A stretch of 64,000 nucleotides of DNA from Erinaceus europaeus (taxonomy: Eukaryota; Chordata; Mammalia; Eulipotyphla; Erinaceidae), in the NCBI RefSeq assembly GCF_950295315.1, contig NC_080185.1, positions 47,845,237 to 47,909,236 on the forward strand, given 5' to 3'. Each line of letters opens with the position of its first letter. Position 1 is the first letter of the stretch. Below the pieces are notes generated by a model. The model had not been told where the DNA came from and did not search any database. It saw only the letters and a program-made list of their open reading frames with translations. Shown here piece after piece: positions 35,096 to 45,924 of this stretch. The position numbers and the translations under genes are program-made.

Positions 35096-35425
35096 TAGAA
35101 GAAGAAGATGAAGAAGGAGAAGGAGAAGAAGAAGAAGAAGAAGAAGAAGAAGAAGAAGAAGAAGAAGAAGAAGAAGAAGAAGAAGAGGAAGAAAGAGGAG
35201 AAGGAGAAGAAGGAGGAGAAGGAGAAGGAGGAGAAGAAGAAGAATGATGAGAAGAAGGAGAAGGAGGAGAAGGAGAAGGAGAAGGAGAAGGAGGAGAAGG
35301 AGAAGAAGGAGAAGGAGAAGGAGAAGGAGAAGGAGAAGGAGAAGAAGAAGAAGAAGAAGAAGAAGAAGAAGAAGAAGAAGAAGAAGAAGAAGAAGAAGAA
35401 GAAGAAGAAGAAGAAGAAGCAGAAG
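35096..35425 (+). repeat. Long GAA/GGA purine tract
   Basis: About 330 bp of almost unbroken purine: pure (GAA)n blocks at about 35124-35190 and 35340-35418 around a GGAGAA-rich middle. The few pyrimidines are near 35108, 35246 and 35420. Stop-free frames across it are low-complexity artefacts. Confidence 0.97.
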
Positions 35426-35479
35426 TACCAGAGACTTGACTATGGAGTAGGAGTCTATTCAGATCATGCTCCTGATAAA

Positions 35480-35485
<6 letters not shown>

Positions 35486-35545
<60 letters not shown>
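35486..35545 (+). repeat. (CA)30 microsatellite
   Basis: Uninterrupted AC dinucleotides for 60 bp, 60 bp after the purine tract. Confidence 0.98.
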
Positions 35546-35547
<2 letters not shown>

Positions 35548-35589
35548 AAAATCACATGAAAACTTAACAAAATACAAATAGGATTCCCT

Positions 35590-36137
35590 CAGAAACTCAC
35601 TAAAACTCAGCCACCAAGTTGCTGATGCTACTACAATTACATTCTGAACACCATGAGCAGAAGACTTCATCAATGTCCTGAAACCTCACCTCTCTAGAAC
35701 TCTACCCTACCAGAGAAAGACAGAAGCAGCCTGGGGGAATGGATTAACCTGCCAATGCCTGTGTTCAGCAGAGTAGCAATTACAGAAACTAGACCTTCCA
35801 TCTACTGAACCCCATAAAGATCTTTGGTCCATACTCCCAGAGAGATAATTATTAGGGGAAAATGACCAAAGGGCTCTGAATTCCAATTCCATCAGGACCT
35901 AGGGAGAAAAGAGGGGGAAAAATGGAAGGAAGACCCTCATAAGTAGTAGGTGTAATTTAAAAGACTAGTCAACCCATATTTGTGATCTGGGGAGAACTAA
36001 TGCAGTTTCCAATGGAAGGAATGGGGACACAGAACTCTGATAGTGGGAAAGGTGTTGAATTATACCCCTGTTATGCTATCTTATAATTTTGTAAATAAAT
36101 ATTAAATCACTAATAATTTTTTAATTTAAAAAAGGTG
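35590..36137 (+). mobile_element. Older L1 3' UTR subfamily
   Basis: GCCACCAAGTTGCTGATGC, CAGAGAAAGACAGAAGCAGC, AGCAATTACAGAAACTAGACC, TGTTATGCTATC and an A-rich end. The same subfamily occurs at 58.56-59.15 kb. Confidence 0.75.
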
Positions 36138-36630
36138 TGAGGAGAAGGTGATCTTGTGTCCTTTATCAATAGATTAAGAGAGATAGCTACAAAACAGTTT
36201 GATTATATTATGATTTTATTTTTTCATGTAAACAATTAAAAAAATTTTACAACAAAGTTAAAATTTGAGTAATGGCTAACTTCTGATGATATTAAATCAT
36301 TATTGTTCCATTGATGGTAAGACTGACATTGTGGTCATGAAGAAATATAATCTCATTTAATATATATATATATATATATATATCAATGAAATATAAGATT
36401 TCTTGAGTTTATTTTAAAATAATTTGGAAAATCGTGAGGCAGATAGATAGAACATCAGAAGAAAAAGGCATACATTGCAGTTAAAAATATAGAACATCTT
36501 AAAGAATAAAGGGACAAGGTGATATCCCTGAGAGAAGATCTTGTAAATAACCTAGGCTGGGTCCTTTACAAAGTCATTTTCCAGATAATTAGATTCAGGC
36601 ATTGCTAAATTCAAAATATTTAAAACACAT
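36138..36630. other. AT-rich unique intron sequence
   Basis: Contains a (TA)n run at 36358-36383. Nothing else seen. Confidence 0.5.
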
Positions 36631-37146
36631 TGTGTGGGGCATTTAGAAGCAGATTACTTCAAAACTAGTTCTAAGAGTTGTAAACAAGCAAGTAATTACC
36701 CCACTTCTTCATATCCACCCATGCCCATAGACAATAATCTTAACCCATTGTGTGCATGTTTATTCCATAGCAACCAAGATGGTGGAACCAGCAGACAGTA
36801 TGAAGAGACAAGAAGCCAAGACCGGTGACCAAGTATAGTACCAACCAACAACACACTTTAACCTCTGCAAATCACAAAGATTAAGCCAGACTATGTAACA
36901 TATAAGTTGAAGTGGGCCGTCATGGAAAAGATGAAGTGGACTAAGAACTTTTATAAATCCAGAAGCTATGTGGCTCAAAACAGACTTACTTCCTGCCGAT
37001 CCTTCCTTTCTGGAGGGTATATTAGCCCTTTAGATTTTCTACTCAAGTTCTAATTCTTTATCTTTTCCTCTCTTCACTAAATATATTTTCTACTCCTTGT
37101 AGAAGTAGAGTCAGGCCTTTTCATATTTCCCAAGATCAAGACCATG
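36631..37146 (+). mobile_element. Possible LTR
   Basis: Starts near TGTGGGGCAT. A T-rich region with CTCTTCACTAAATATATTTTC sits where other LTRs here carry their poly(A) signal. No clear ends or target duplication. Confidence 0.3.
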
Positions 37147-37166
37147 CTCTACCTTAAGTGAATACC

Positions 37167-37682
37167 TGTAGTGAACATGTAACCAGAGTAACTATAGTAA
37201 CCATAGTGCGCCTGCACAGTGTGATAAAGACAGAGACATATGTATACATAGGATAAAATATCAACCCGAACCTGGGTTCGACGGGCCAATGGAGATGTAA
37301 CTTTGAAACCAGAGGCAAGATAAGTATAAGTAAAGGCTCAGAAACCAGCTGGATGAAGCACCTTCACCGTTACTGACTGGGATGTTGCCAGTGCTGCTTA
37401 AAGGCTTAAGCACATGGAGCTAGGCTAAGTAACTGCTTCCCCAGCTTCCAGAGACCTGGTCACTCCAGCAGACGAAGGACCTCCAGTCCGGCAACACAAC
37501 GGATGTTGACCTCGTTGTGAGCCTTACCTGGCAACAGCTACTAGTAAGGAGAGGCATCAGGTTGACTGCGTGTTGTGTGGATTGTGTGACCCTTCTCTGG
37601 CATCTAAAACAAGTAAAGAATTATCGCTTAACCCCGACATGCTCTCTGAGTGAGTCCTTGCTCTAATTCCTTGCTCACAACA
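37167..37682 (+). mobile_element. ERV solo LTR, 516 bp
   Basis: TGTAGTGAAC...CTCACAACA ends with 5-bp flanks ATACC (37162-37166) and ATGCC (37683-37687), one mismatch. The CT-rich 3' part (TGACCCTTCTCTGG, CTCTCTGAGTGAGTCCTTGC) is typical of R-U5. No internal sequence, so a solo LTR. Confidence 0.75.
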
Positions 37683-38293
37683 ATGCCTTTTCTAAGGAAA
37701 TCATCATTTCTTGGCAAAACAAATTCTGTCTTGTGATTATTCAAACTAGCCAGTTACAGAACAAATAAATGATAGAATGAATGACATAAAACCATTGTCA
37801 ATATTATAAATTTTGGAGGTAGAGGATTACATAAAATCTTTTGTTATGTGATTTGATCTAATTTTGTAATTTTTCAAAGTCTGTAACCAGAAATTAATAA
37901 TATTCTGGAAAATGAAAATGAAGACAGAGATACTTTCTAAAATAGTCAATGAAACCACTATTAGATTTAAGATCATAAAAGCTTTCATGACTTTCTGAGG
38001 ACTGCTAACCTTGGAAATGGTTACTTCTAAAGCAAAAGACCATGACTTCCTGACCTCTATGCTGCCTTGGTCTCCTTCTTTAGTTACATTTGAGCTGTAA
38101 CACTGGAGAATTGTATTGCAGATTTTATTTCTCCATAACATAGGAACCATGTCTTCTGGTATATAACAACAGACTCTTACCCTTACTCTAAAAGAACAGA
38201 AAAATGACAGTAACTGAAGGGACAACAAAAGCCTAGAACCAATAACAGAATAATTCTCCACTGCTGACCATGCCAAGCTAAGAAAGTCTCTAT
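37683..38293. other. Unique intron sequence
   Basis: A 188-codon minus-strand open frame spans this and the start of the next LTR but resembles nothing I know and is probably chance. Confidence 0.5.
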
Positions 38294-38664
38294 TGCAGTG
38301 CAGTTTAGGGAAAGCAGCAGCCCTCACCCTGAACCTTTCAGAAAGCCAAGAGAAGGGCCCAGAGGCAGGGCCTAGAAGAGCATCATCACTCACTCACTCA
38401 CTCACTCACTCACTCACTCACTCACTCACTCACTCACTCACTATCTGATTGCAAAGGCCATAAAATGCAGATAGAGGCAAATGTGAGCACTTGAAGAACA
38501 AAGACTGAGGAACATCCACTGATGGTCCTGCCCTACCTCTGAAGGGACTATAAAGCTTGGAAGACCAGGTGGCTGAGACTTTCATCTCTCTTGTCTTCCG
38601 TCTCCTTGCTCCTTTTCCCCGCCCACAGCTGGGGTCTACATGCCTACATGACTTGTACTTTCTT
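38294..38664 (+). mobile_element. ERV LTR, family A, copy 2, left part
   Basis: GCAGTTTAGGGAAAGC, CCATAAAATGCAGATAG and CTATAAAGCTTGG (TATA) match copy 1 in order. It is cut at 38664 by a 4-kb insertion and continues at 42684. It contains a (TCAC)n tract. Confidence 0.75.
38385..38442 (+). repeat. (TCAC)n microsatellite
   Basis: About 14 perfect TCAC units inside LTR family A copy 2. Copies 1 and 3 lack it. Confidence 0.95.
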
Positions 38665-38668
38665 TTTT

Positions 38669-41600
38669 CAAATACCTAGGAATAAAGTTGACCAAAGAAG
38701 TGAAAGACTTGTATACTGAAAACTATGAGTCGCTACTCAAGGAAATAGAAACTGATACCAAGAAATGAAAAGATATCCCATGCTCAAGGAATGGAAAAAT
38801 AAATATCATAAAAATGAATATTCTCCCAGAGCCATATACAAATTTAATGCAATACCCATCAAAGTTCCACCAACCTTCTTTAAGATAATAGAATAAACAC
38901 TACAATCATTTATCTGGAACCTGAAAACACCTATAATTGCCAAAACCATCTTGAGGAAAAAAAAAAGAGAAATGGAGGCATCACACTCCCAGACCTTAAA
39001 CTATATTATAAAGCCATCATCATCAAAACAGCATGGTACTGGAACAAAAACAGGCACACAGACCAGTGGAACAGAATTGAAAGCCCAGAAATAAATCCCC
39101 ACATCTATGGACATCTAATCTTTGATAAGGGGACCCAAAGCATTAAATGGAAGAAGGAGGCTCTCTTCAATAAATGGTGCTGGGAAAACTGGGTTGTAAC
39201 ATGCCGAAGAATGAAATTGAACCACTTTATCTCACCAGAAACAAAAATCAACTCCAAATGGATCAAAGATCTGGATGTCAGACCAGAAACAATCAAATAC
39301 TTAGAGGAAAACATTGGTAAAACAGTTTCCTATCTATACCTCAAGGACGTCTTTGATGAATCAAACCCAATTGCAAAGAAGACTAAAGCAGAAACAAATC
39401 AATGGGACTACATCAAATTGAAAAGCTTCTGCACATCCAAAGAAACTATTAACAAACAAAGAGACCCCTCACAGAATGGGAGAAGATCTTCACATGCCAG
39501 ACATCAGACAAGAAACTAATCACCAAAATATAAAGAGCTCAGCAAACTTAGCACCAGAAAAGCAAATGACCCCATCCAAAAATGGGCAGAGGATATGAAC
39601 AAAACATTCACTACAGGGGAGTCGGGCTATAGCACAGCGGGTTAAGCGCAGGTGGCGCAAAGCACACGGCATAAGGATCCCGGTTCGAGCCCCGGCTCCC
39701 CACCTGCAGGGGAGTCGCTTCACAGGTGGTGAAGCAGGTCTGCAGGTGTCTATCTTTCTCTCCTTCTCACTGTCTTCCCCTCTTCTCTCCGTTTCTCTCT
39801 GTCCTATCCAACAATGACAACAACAATAATAACTACAACAATTAAAACAACAAGGGCAACAAAGGGAATAAATAAAATAAATTTAAAAAAATTAAAAAAA
39901 AAACATTCACTACAGAGGAGATCCAAAAGGCTAACAAACATATGAAAAACTGCTCTAGGTCACTGATTGTCAGAGAAATGCAAATTAAGACAACACTAAG
40001 ATACCACCTCACTCCTGTAAGAATGGCATACATCAAAAAGGACAGTAGCAACAAATGCTGGAGAGGTTGTGGGGACAGAGGAACCCTTTTACATTGCTTG
40101 TGGGAATGTAAATGGGTCCAGCCTCTGTGGAGAGCAGTCTGAAAAACTCTCAGAAGGCTAGACATGGACCTTCCATATGATCCAGTAATTCCTCTCCTGG
40201 GGTTATACCCCAAGGACTCCATAACACCCAACCAAAAAGAGATGTGTACTCCTATGTTCATAGCAGCACAATTCATAATAGATAAAACTTGGAAGCAACC
40301 CAGGTGCCCAACACCAGATGAGTGGCTGAGAAAGCTGTGGTATATATACACAATGGAGTACTATGCAGCTATCAAGAACAATGAACCCACCTTCTGTGAC
40401 GCATCTTGGACAGAGCTAGAAGGAATTATGTTAAGTGAGCTAAGTCAGAAAGAAAAGGATGAGTATGGAATGATCCCACTCATCAACAGAAGTTGAGTAA
40501 GAAGATCTGAAGGGGAAACTAAAAGCAGGACCTCACCAAATTGTAAGTAGGGCACCAAGGTAAAAACCCTATGGTGAGGGGTAGACATGAAGCTTCCTGG
40601 GCCATTGGGGGGCGGGATTGGGTGGGAGGGATGGGTCACAGTCTTTTGGTGGTGGGAATGGTGTTTATGTAAACTCCTAGCAAAACGTAGTCATACAAAT
40701 CACTAGTTACTTAATATGAGAGGGGGGAAATTAATTGTATGACTCAAAGTTTTTGAAAACACAGACTGAATCTTTTTAATACATAGGCTGTGTAATTGAT
40801 ATGCAGACTCTCTCAAAAGCCTAGACCAAGTAGATCAGAAGCAACCAATAGCACAGCTACACACAAGATACTGGGTACTGTACAGCAAACCCTAACAAAA
40901 GGACTTTTCAAAGTTAACCCAATTACCAATTAATGTGATGATAACATTAACTATCGATTGTCTTTTTGAACCCTAAGACAGCAGGAACCTCACATCTCCA
41001 CTATAGAGCCTCTACTTCCCCCAGTCCTGGAACCTTTGGATAGGGCCCACTTTCCTGTATGCCTCTCCCAATCCATATCAAATAATATTGCATCTGCCGA
41101 TCACAACCTAATCAACACAATGATTGCCACCTCAACATACTTAACTTCAGACTGTGTCCAGAGACTTCACGTGTGGAATGACAACCCTTCAGCTTCATTA
41201 CTCGGGTGTGACCTTTCCTTTCTTAGTATACTCTAATTCCATCCCAGGTGGTTCACTTTCTAACAAAGTCCCAAAACCTAGATATAGACCAGGTTCTGAG
41301 AGAGAGAGCATACGTTCACACGTATCCATAAACTACTGCAAAATATATGCCTGAAAGCAGAAGTACACTAGAGTATGCGGTGAGTATCCCCCTAACACTT
41401 CCTCTCCACTATTCCAAGCTTTGGGTCCATGATTGCTCAACAATTTGTTTGGCTTCGTATGTTAACTCTCTTTTCAATCACCAGGTTCCAGACGTCATCA
41501 GGATGCCAGACAGGCTTCCCTGGACTGAAGACCCCACCAATGTGTCCTGGAGCTCAGCTTCCACAGAGACCCACCCTACTAGGGAAAGAGAGGCAGACTG

Positions 41601-41847
41601 GGAGTATGGACCAACCAGTCAACGCCCATGCTCAGCGGGGAAGCAATTACAGAAGCCAGACCTTCCACCTTCTACAACCCACAATGACCCTGGGTCCATG
41701 CTCCCAGAGGCATAGAGAGTGGGAAAGCTATCAGGGGAGGGGGTGGGATATGGATATTGGGTGGTGGGAATTGTGTGGAGTTGTACCCTCCTACCCTATG
41801 GTTTTGTTAATTAATCCTTTCTTAAATAAAAGAAAGAAAAAAGAAAA
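38669..41847 (+). mobile_element. L1, 5'-truncated, in the poly-A tail of an older L1
   Basis: Starts at CAAATACCTAGGAATAAAG in ORF2, runs to the ORF2 end at about 40496 with frameshifts, then 3' UTR to CTTAAATAAAAGAAAG at 41820-41847. A SINE is inserted at 39617. It sits between the 15-bp duplication plus a short T run on its left and the T-rich tail of a minus-strand L1 on its right. Confidence 0.85.
39617..39899 (+). mobile_element. Full-length tRNA-derived SINE, recent
   Basis: GGGAGTCGGGCTATAGCACAGC head, B box GGTTCGAGCCCCGG, full body and A-rich tail. Exact 16-bp duplication AAAACATTCACTACAG at 39601-39616 and 39900-39915. Confidence 0.95.
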
Positions 41848-42668
41848 AAAACTTTATTTATAAAATGGAAACTCTGGCAAAACTATAGTATAAGAGGGGT
41901 ACAACGCCACACAGTTCCCACCACCAGAACTCAGTATCCCACCCGCTCCCCTGATAGCTTTCCTATTCTTTATCACTCTGGGAGTATGGACCCAGGAACA
42001 TTATGGGGTACAGAAGGTAGTAAGTCTGGCTTCTGTAATTACTTCCCCACTGAACATGGCATTGGTAGGTTGATCCATACTCCCAGCCTGTCTCTTTCTC
42101 CAGATCAAATCGATGGGATTCACTGTCTATAATATTTATACACCTTTCCCGTATTTGGGAGCTACTCTCGTCCCTGATCCAGCTTTCTAGCCCCTTTTCC
42201 AGCCATGACAGCATCTCCCCAGACAATAACTTGGGCCCACCTGCATATCAGATGTCAGGCTCAGGAAAAAACTAGTATATCCATGAGCCCCTTGGAATAC
42301 ACCTAAAATAGACCTACTATCTTTTTCCAAAATGAAGACCCCAAATCTTCATCTGCAATATTCTTGTCTATAGGTTCATGACCAGTCAACAATCTGTTCT
42401 GCATTATATCTTAACTCATATATTTTATTATATTTATATAATACAAAATATTATATAATATATAATAATGTCATATATTAAATAATGTATTATATTATAT
42501 ATTCTATAATATATATTATAGAATACTATATATTAGCTCTTTTTCAACCACCAGGTTCTTGATGCTATCATGATGTCAAATGGACTCCCCTGGGCAGATG
42601 ACCCCACCAATGTGTCCTCTAGCCCCCGCTTCCCCAGATCCCTGCCCCACTAGGGAAAGAGAAAGACA
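41848..42668 (-). mobile_element. L1 3' UTR with 5' inversion (twin priming)
   Basis: 41848-42103 is minus strand, the 3'-terminal part with its tail. 42104-42668 is plus strand and is the part of the L1 directly upstream: it ends at AGGGAAAGAGAAAGACA, and the minus piece begins at GGAGAAAGAGACAGGCTGG. The flanking 15-bp duplication GACTTGTACTTTCTT is at 38650-38664 and 42669-42683, separated further by a later L1. Confidence 0.85.
42418..42535. repeat. AT-rich palindromic tract in an L1 3' UTR
   Basis: About 118 bp of almost pure A/T, inserted between TTAACTC and GCTCTTTTTCA of the L1 3' UTR, where other copies have no such tract. 42502-42523 is a perfect 22-bp palindrome. Confidence 0.85.
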
Positions 42669-42683
42669 GACTTGTACTTTCTT

Positions 42684-42839
42684 CTCCTTTTCTGTCCTTA
42701 TTTTCTCCTAGTAAATGCTCATTTTCTTCCTAAAACATGACTGGCTCTTTCTTTGACTCTTCTATGTAGAAGTCAGTTTAGAAACACATGGGAGGGAACT
42801 GAGGAATGGCCCCAGTTAGCTGCTCCCTCTCTCTCAACA
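42684..42839 (+). mobile_element. ERV LTR, family A, copy 2, right part
   Basis: TTTTCTGTCCTTATTTTC, TAGTAAATGCTC and CCTAAAACATGACTGG follow the same order as copy 1 from its signal to the CA end. Confidence 0.75.
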
Positions 42840-43136
42840 CACTGACTGATGAAAAATGACCACCTGAGGACGATGACATTACTTGGAGATCATGGCAACT
42901 CTATCTGGCACAGGAACCAACCTATGAAGGCTGACTCAGAGAAACCATCCAATCAGAGTCTAAGGGAGAACATGAGAGGGAATTGGAAGGAAAGCCCCAT
43001 AAAAGCCCATTGTCTAGAGGGGAGCTCTGCTGTTCAGACTTTGAAACTGCCCATTTCCCAAATTGTAATTACCTTAACTTAATTTTAATTAGTCTCTTTC
43101 TTTATAAGATTCCAGGTTGTATTGTTACTTTAAAAG
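42840..43136. other. Unassigned, possibly another LTR
   Basis: Has a CCATAAAAGCCC TATA-like block and ends near an AT-rich stretch. No secure boundaries. Confidence 0.3.
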
Positions 43137-43139
43137 CCT

Positions 43140-43290
43140 TTGTTGGTGTCTGGAAAAATGGCTCAATTGGTAGAGCATTGAACCTGAGGTTCCCATTGCC
43201 CAACAGTGATGCTTTTGTTAATTTCTTTCTCTCTCACTGCCTCACATGCAACTCTCTTTCTATCTCATATGTAATAAATATAATAAATCT
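43140..43290 (+). mobile_element. SINE, third family (TGGCTCAATTGG type)
   Basis: TGTCTGGAAAAATGGCTCAA head with TAGAGCATTGAACCTGAGGTTCCC, and ATGTAATAAATATAATAAATC tail. Confidence 0.7.
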
Positions 43291-43302
43291 TTAAAATGAT
43301 AA

Positions 43303-43475
43303 TACAATGGGGCAAGGTGATGGCACATCCTGTTGAATGCATGTGCAAAGACCTGGGTTCAAGCCCTTGATCCCCATCTGCAGGAAGGAGGCTTTCATGA
43401 GTAACGAAGCATCTCTTTCTCTCTTTCTACCTCCCCTTCCCCTCTCAATTTCTCCCTGTTCTAGCAAATGAAGAG
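43303..43475 (+). mobile_element. SINE, tRNA-derived
   Basis: GGGGCAAGGTGATGGCACATCC head, B box GGTTCAAGCCCTTG, AGTAACGAAGC body and CTCTCAATTTCTCCCTGTTC end. Confidence 0.85.
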
Positions 43476-43574
43476 GGAAAAGAAAGAGAAACGCATGCCA
43501 GGAGTATTGGGTTTCTTATGCAAGCACTGAGCCCTAGTTATAACCTTGGTGGCAATAAAAAAATAATAAAATAG

Positions 43575-43868
43575 GGGGGCGGGCAGTAGCTCAGTGGGTT
43601 AAGCACACATGATGCAAAGAACAAGGACAGGTTTAAGGATGCAGGTTTGAGCCTCTGGGTCCCCACCTGCAGGCGGGGGGGGGGGGGATCGCCTCCCAAG
43701 CGGTGAAGCAGGTTTGCAGGTGTTTATTTTTCTCTCCCCCTCTCTGTCTTCCCCTCTTCTCTCAATTTCTCTCTGTCCCATCCAACAAAAATGACAGCAA
43801 TAACAACAACAATAATGACAACGATAAACTCTGAGCCCCAGTAATAACCCTGGAGGCAAAAAACAAAA
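43575..43868 (+). mobile_element. Full-length tRNA-derived SINE
   Basis: GGGGGGCGGGCAGTAGCTCAG head, GGTTTGAGCCTC B-box region, a 14-base G run in the body (43675-43688), and the CCCAGTAATAACCCTGGAGG end. Confidence 0.9.
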
Positions 43869-44469
43869 CAAAACAAAAATAAAACCTCAGCTTTAAAATA
43901 TAATAATAATAATAAATAAAAACCTTTCCTGGTCATGTTGTGGGAGTAGAATGGATATTTTGGGACTTTTTCCCAGTTCCTTTGTTGTGGGTTTGACACA
44001 AATTCTCTTGAAAGAATTACAAAGAAGCACATGTGATAAGTATGCAATTTCCATATTAAGTTATGAGGTAGAATTCATGCAGAAGTGAAATTAGAAAGAA
44101 CAGAAAGCTTAGGGACAGACTCCTGAGGGCCCTGGAAGATTTCCAAAAGGCTTCTCCGTGTGAAACCCCTCTCCTCTTAAACGTTACATGTCATACCTGG
44201 GCCGGTCTCCTATTAGCCAGCTGGAAACACCACGTGTGGTTACCTGACCCAAACTCCTCCCACAGTGCGCATCTTTCCCGCTCAAGTTCTCAAGTTCCTG
44301 CTTACATGTCCTCCTCCAGTATCCTTGTGCTCCAATTCCTATGCGTGCAAATGCAGTGCAACAAAGTGTGCCTGTTTCCAGGATCTCTCTGTATCCCTGT
44401 ACTATTCCCAAGAGTCACACCAGCAGCTTTTGTTGCTTGTCAACTTGGGGCCTCTATTTTTTTTCTATA
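43869..44469. other. Unassigned intron sequence
   Basis: 44130-44460 is relatively GC-rich with short chance frames on both strands. No known element or exon recognised. Confidence 0.35.
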
Positions 44470-44511
44470 TTATTTGATGTAAAATGTGTCATGACTTTTC
44501 AGACAACCTAA
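44470..44511. mobile_element. Right end of a mariner-type MITE
   Basis: GTCATGACTTTTCAGACAACCTAA followed by TA has a terminal repeat related to the MITE at 26.86 kb (reverse: TTAGGTTGTCTGAAAAGTCA). I could not find its left end. Confidence 0.55.
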
Positions 44512-44559
44512 TATTTTTACAGTTTCATGTACATTGAGTAAAGAGTGATTTTTAAAGTT

Positions 44560-44690
44560 GTCATTTATAGTCTATCTTATGTGCCAGACACTGTGTTGTG
44601 CACATTACTATCATGCATATGAAGTATATTATCTCAATTTGGTTAAGAACTTCATGATATCAGCAGTTTTGGGTGAGAAAGCCAAATCTT
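44560..44690 (-). mobile_element. MIR-like fragment, minus strand
   Basis: ATGTGCCAGACACTGTGTTGTGCACATTA and TATATTATCTCAATTTGG fit the reverse of a MIR core, diverged. Confidence 0.55.
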
Positions 44691-45459
44691 TTTCCATTAT
44701 AAACTTAATTTTGGTTTTTGTTTTAGAAACCATGAATGCTTTCAACAAAACAAGAAATTCAAGTTCTTTTGTGGCAACTGAAGCATTATTAATAACTACA
44801 TATACTGTGCAGATTATCTTATTGAATACTTCAGAGAATTAAAAGTATATGTTAGCAGTTCTCAAAATTTGGTTCAAGGACCTTAGTGGTTTCTGAGACT
44901 CTATTAGATTTCCAGGCTTCTCTTTTCTAATTATTTTTCTTTAAAATAGTCTTAAGAAAATAAATTTCAAGCAAAACAACATATTACAACATGCTAAAAG
45001 TAAATGCATATATGAGAATTCAACTATTTTTCCATAAAATTAAAGAGATTTTAAAACTATGAAACAATGCCTATCTCATCTTTGAATTGCTTCTGAAAGT
45101 ATAAGTCTTAATAACTAAATATGCTATGTATGTTAACATTAAATAAGTTTGTTATCGTTATTTAAAATTAAATGGCTCATAAATACTTTAAATTTTCTCA
45201 GTTTTATGCAAAAATATCAATAACTATAACCTACATAACTCTTTGGAGTCTTTGATTATTTTAAAGAGTGTAAGTGTACAAGGTCCTGATACCAAAGTGC
45301 TTGAAAGCTACTAATCTATGTTAGTGAATGAAATTATTTAGGTCCTGTAAAATTAAGTTCAGCATCACACATTAAGTCGAATCTTATAATTATAGTATAC
45401 TTTTGCATTATTATATTATTCAATCAAGAAAAAGTATATATTAGTATTTTAATTTTCTC
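44691..45459. other. AT-rich unique intron sequence
   Basis: No gene or recognisable element seen. Confidence 0.5.
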
Positions 45460-45625
45460 AATCATTAGAAATTCAGGTTTACTATATTATTATTAAGGTT
45501 ACTTAAACTCAAATGAAAAATACCTTCAATAAACTTAAAAGATCTTAACATTTCAGAAACATTAAATTCTATAATGTAGCTATACTAATTTTTGTTAAAA
45601 CATATGTTGCTACTACTTCAAATGC
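45460..45625. repeat. Diverged direct repeat, copy 1
   Basis: TATTATTATTAAGGTTACTTAAACTCA, CTTCAATAAAC and AATGTAGCTATA occur in the same order again at 46215-46365. The core resembles reversed MIR sequence. Confidence 0.65.
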
Positions 45626-45924
45626 TGCTATGAAATATAAAAAATCAGTGATAGCAAGAAGCAACTTTATATGTAATATCTCATTCATTCTCATAAAAAT
45701 ACAAAAACACATGCATTATAAAGTTAATTTCAGAAAAATTAAGTATGCTTAGCAACCATAATGGAACAATTTCTGATAAGCTAAAGAAAACTCTCATTTG
45801 GGAAAAAAAGAAAAAAAAAAAAAAGAAAAACAAACAAACAAAAAAACTACCTAGAAATGAACTAGCATATTAGGAAATATTAGGTATAAATAACTATGAT
45901 TACAATAATATTAATCTTTTACTC

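Noticed and set aside
35046..35581. Long open frames rich in Lys/Glu/Arg or Ser across the GAA/GGA tract
   Set aside because: They are translations of a simple repeat, open in several frames on both strands, with no other coding signs.
37827..38393. 188-codon minus-strand open frame
   Set aside because: It resembles no protein I know, overlaps the start of an LTR and lacks splice or codon-use support. It is best taken as chance.
41347..41863. Open frames of 122 and 144 codons near 41.4-41.9 kb, and similar ones at 6.1, 7.5, 10.6 and 21.2 kb
   Set aside because: They recur wherever the L1 3' UTR occurs and are frames of that non-coding sequence on either strand.
44184..44482. Possible exon in the GC-richer block at 44.13-44.46 kb
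   Set aside because: Short frames exist on both strands but none has convincing splice sites or known homology.
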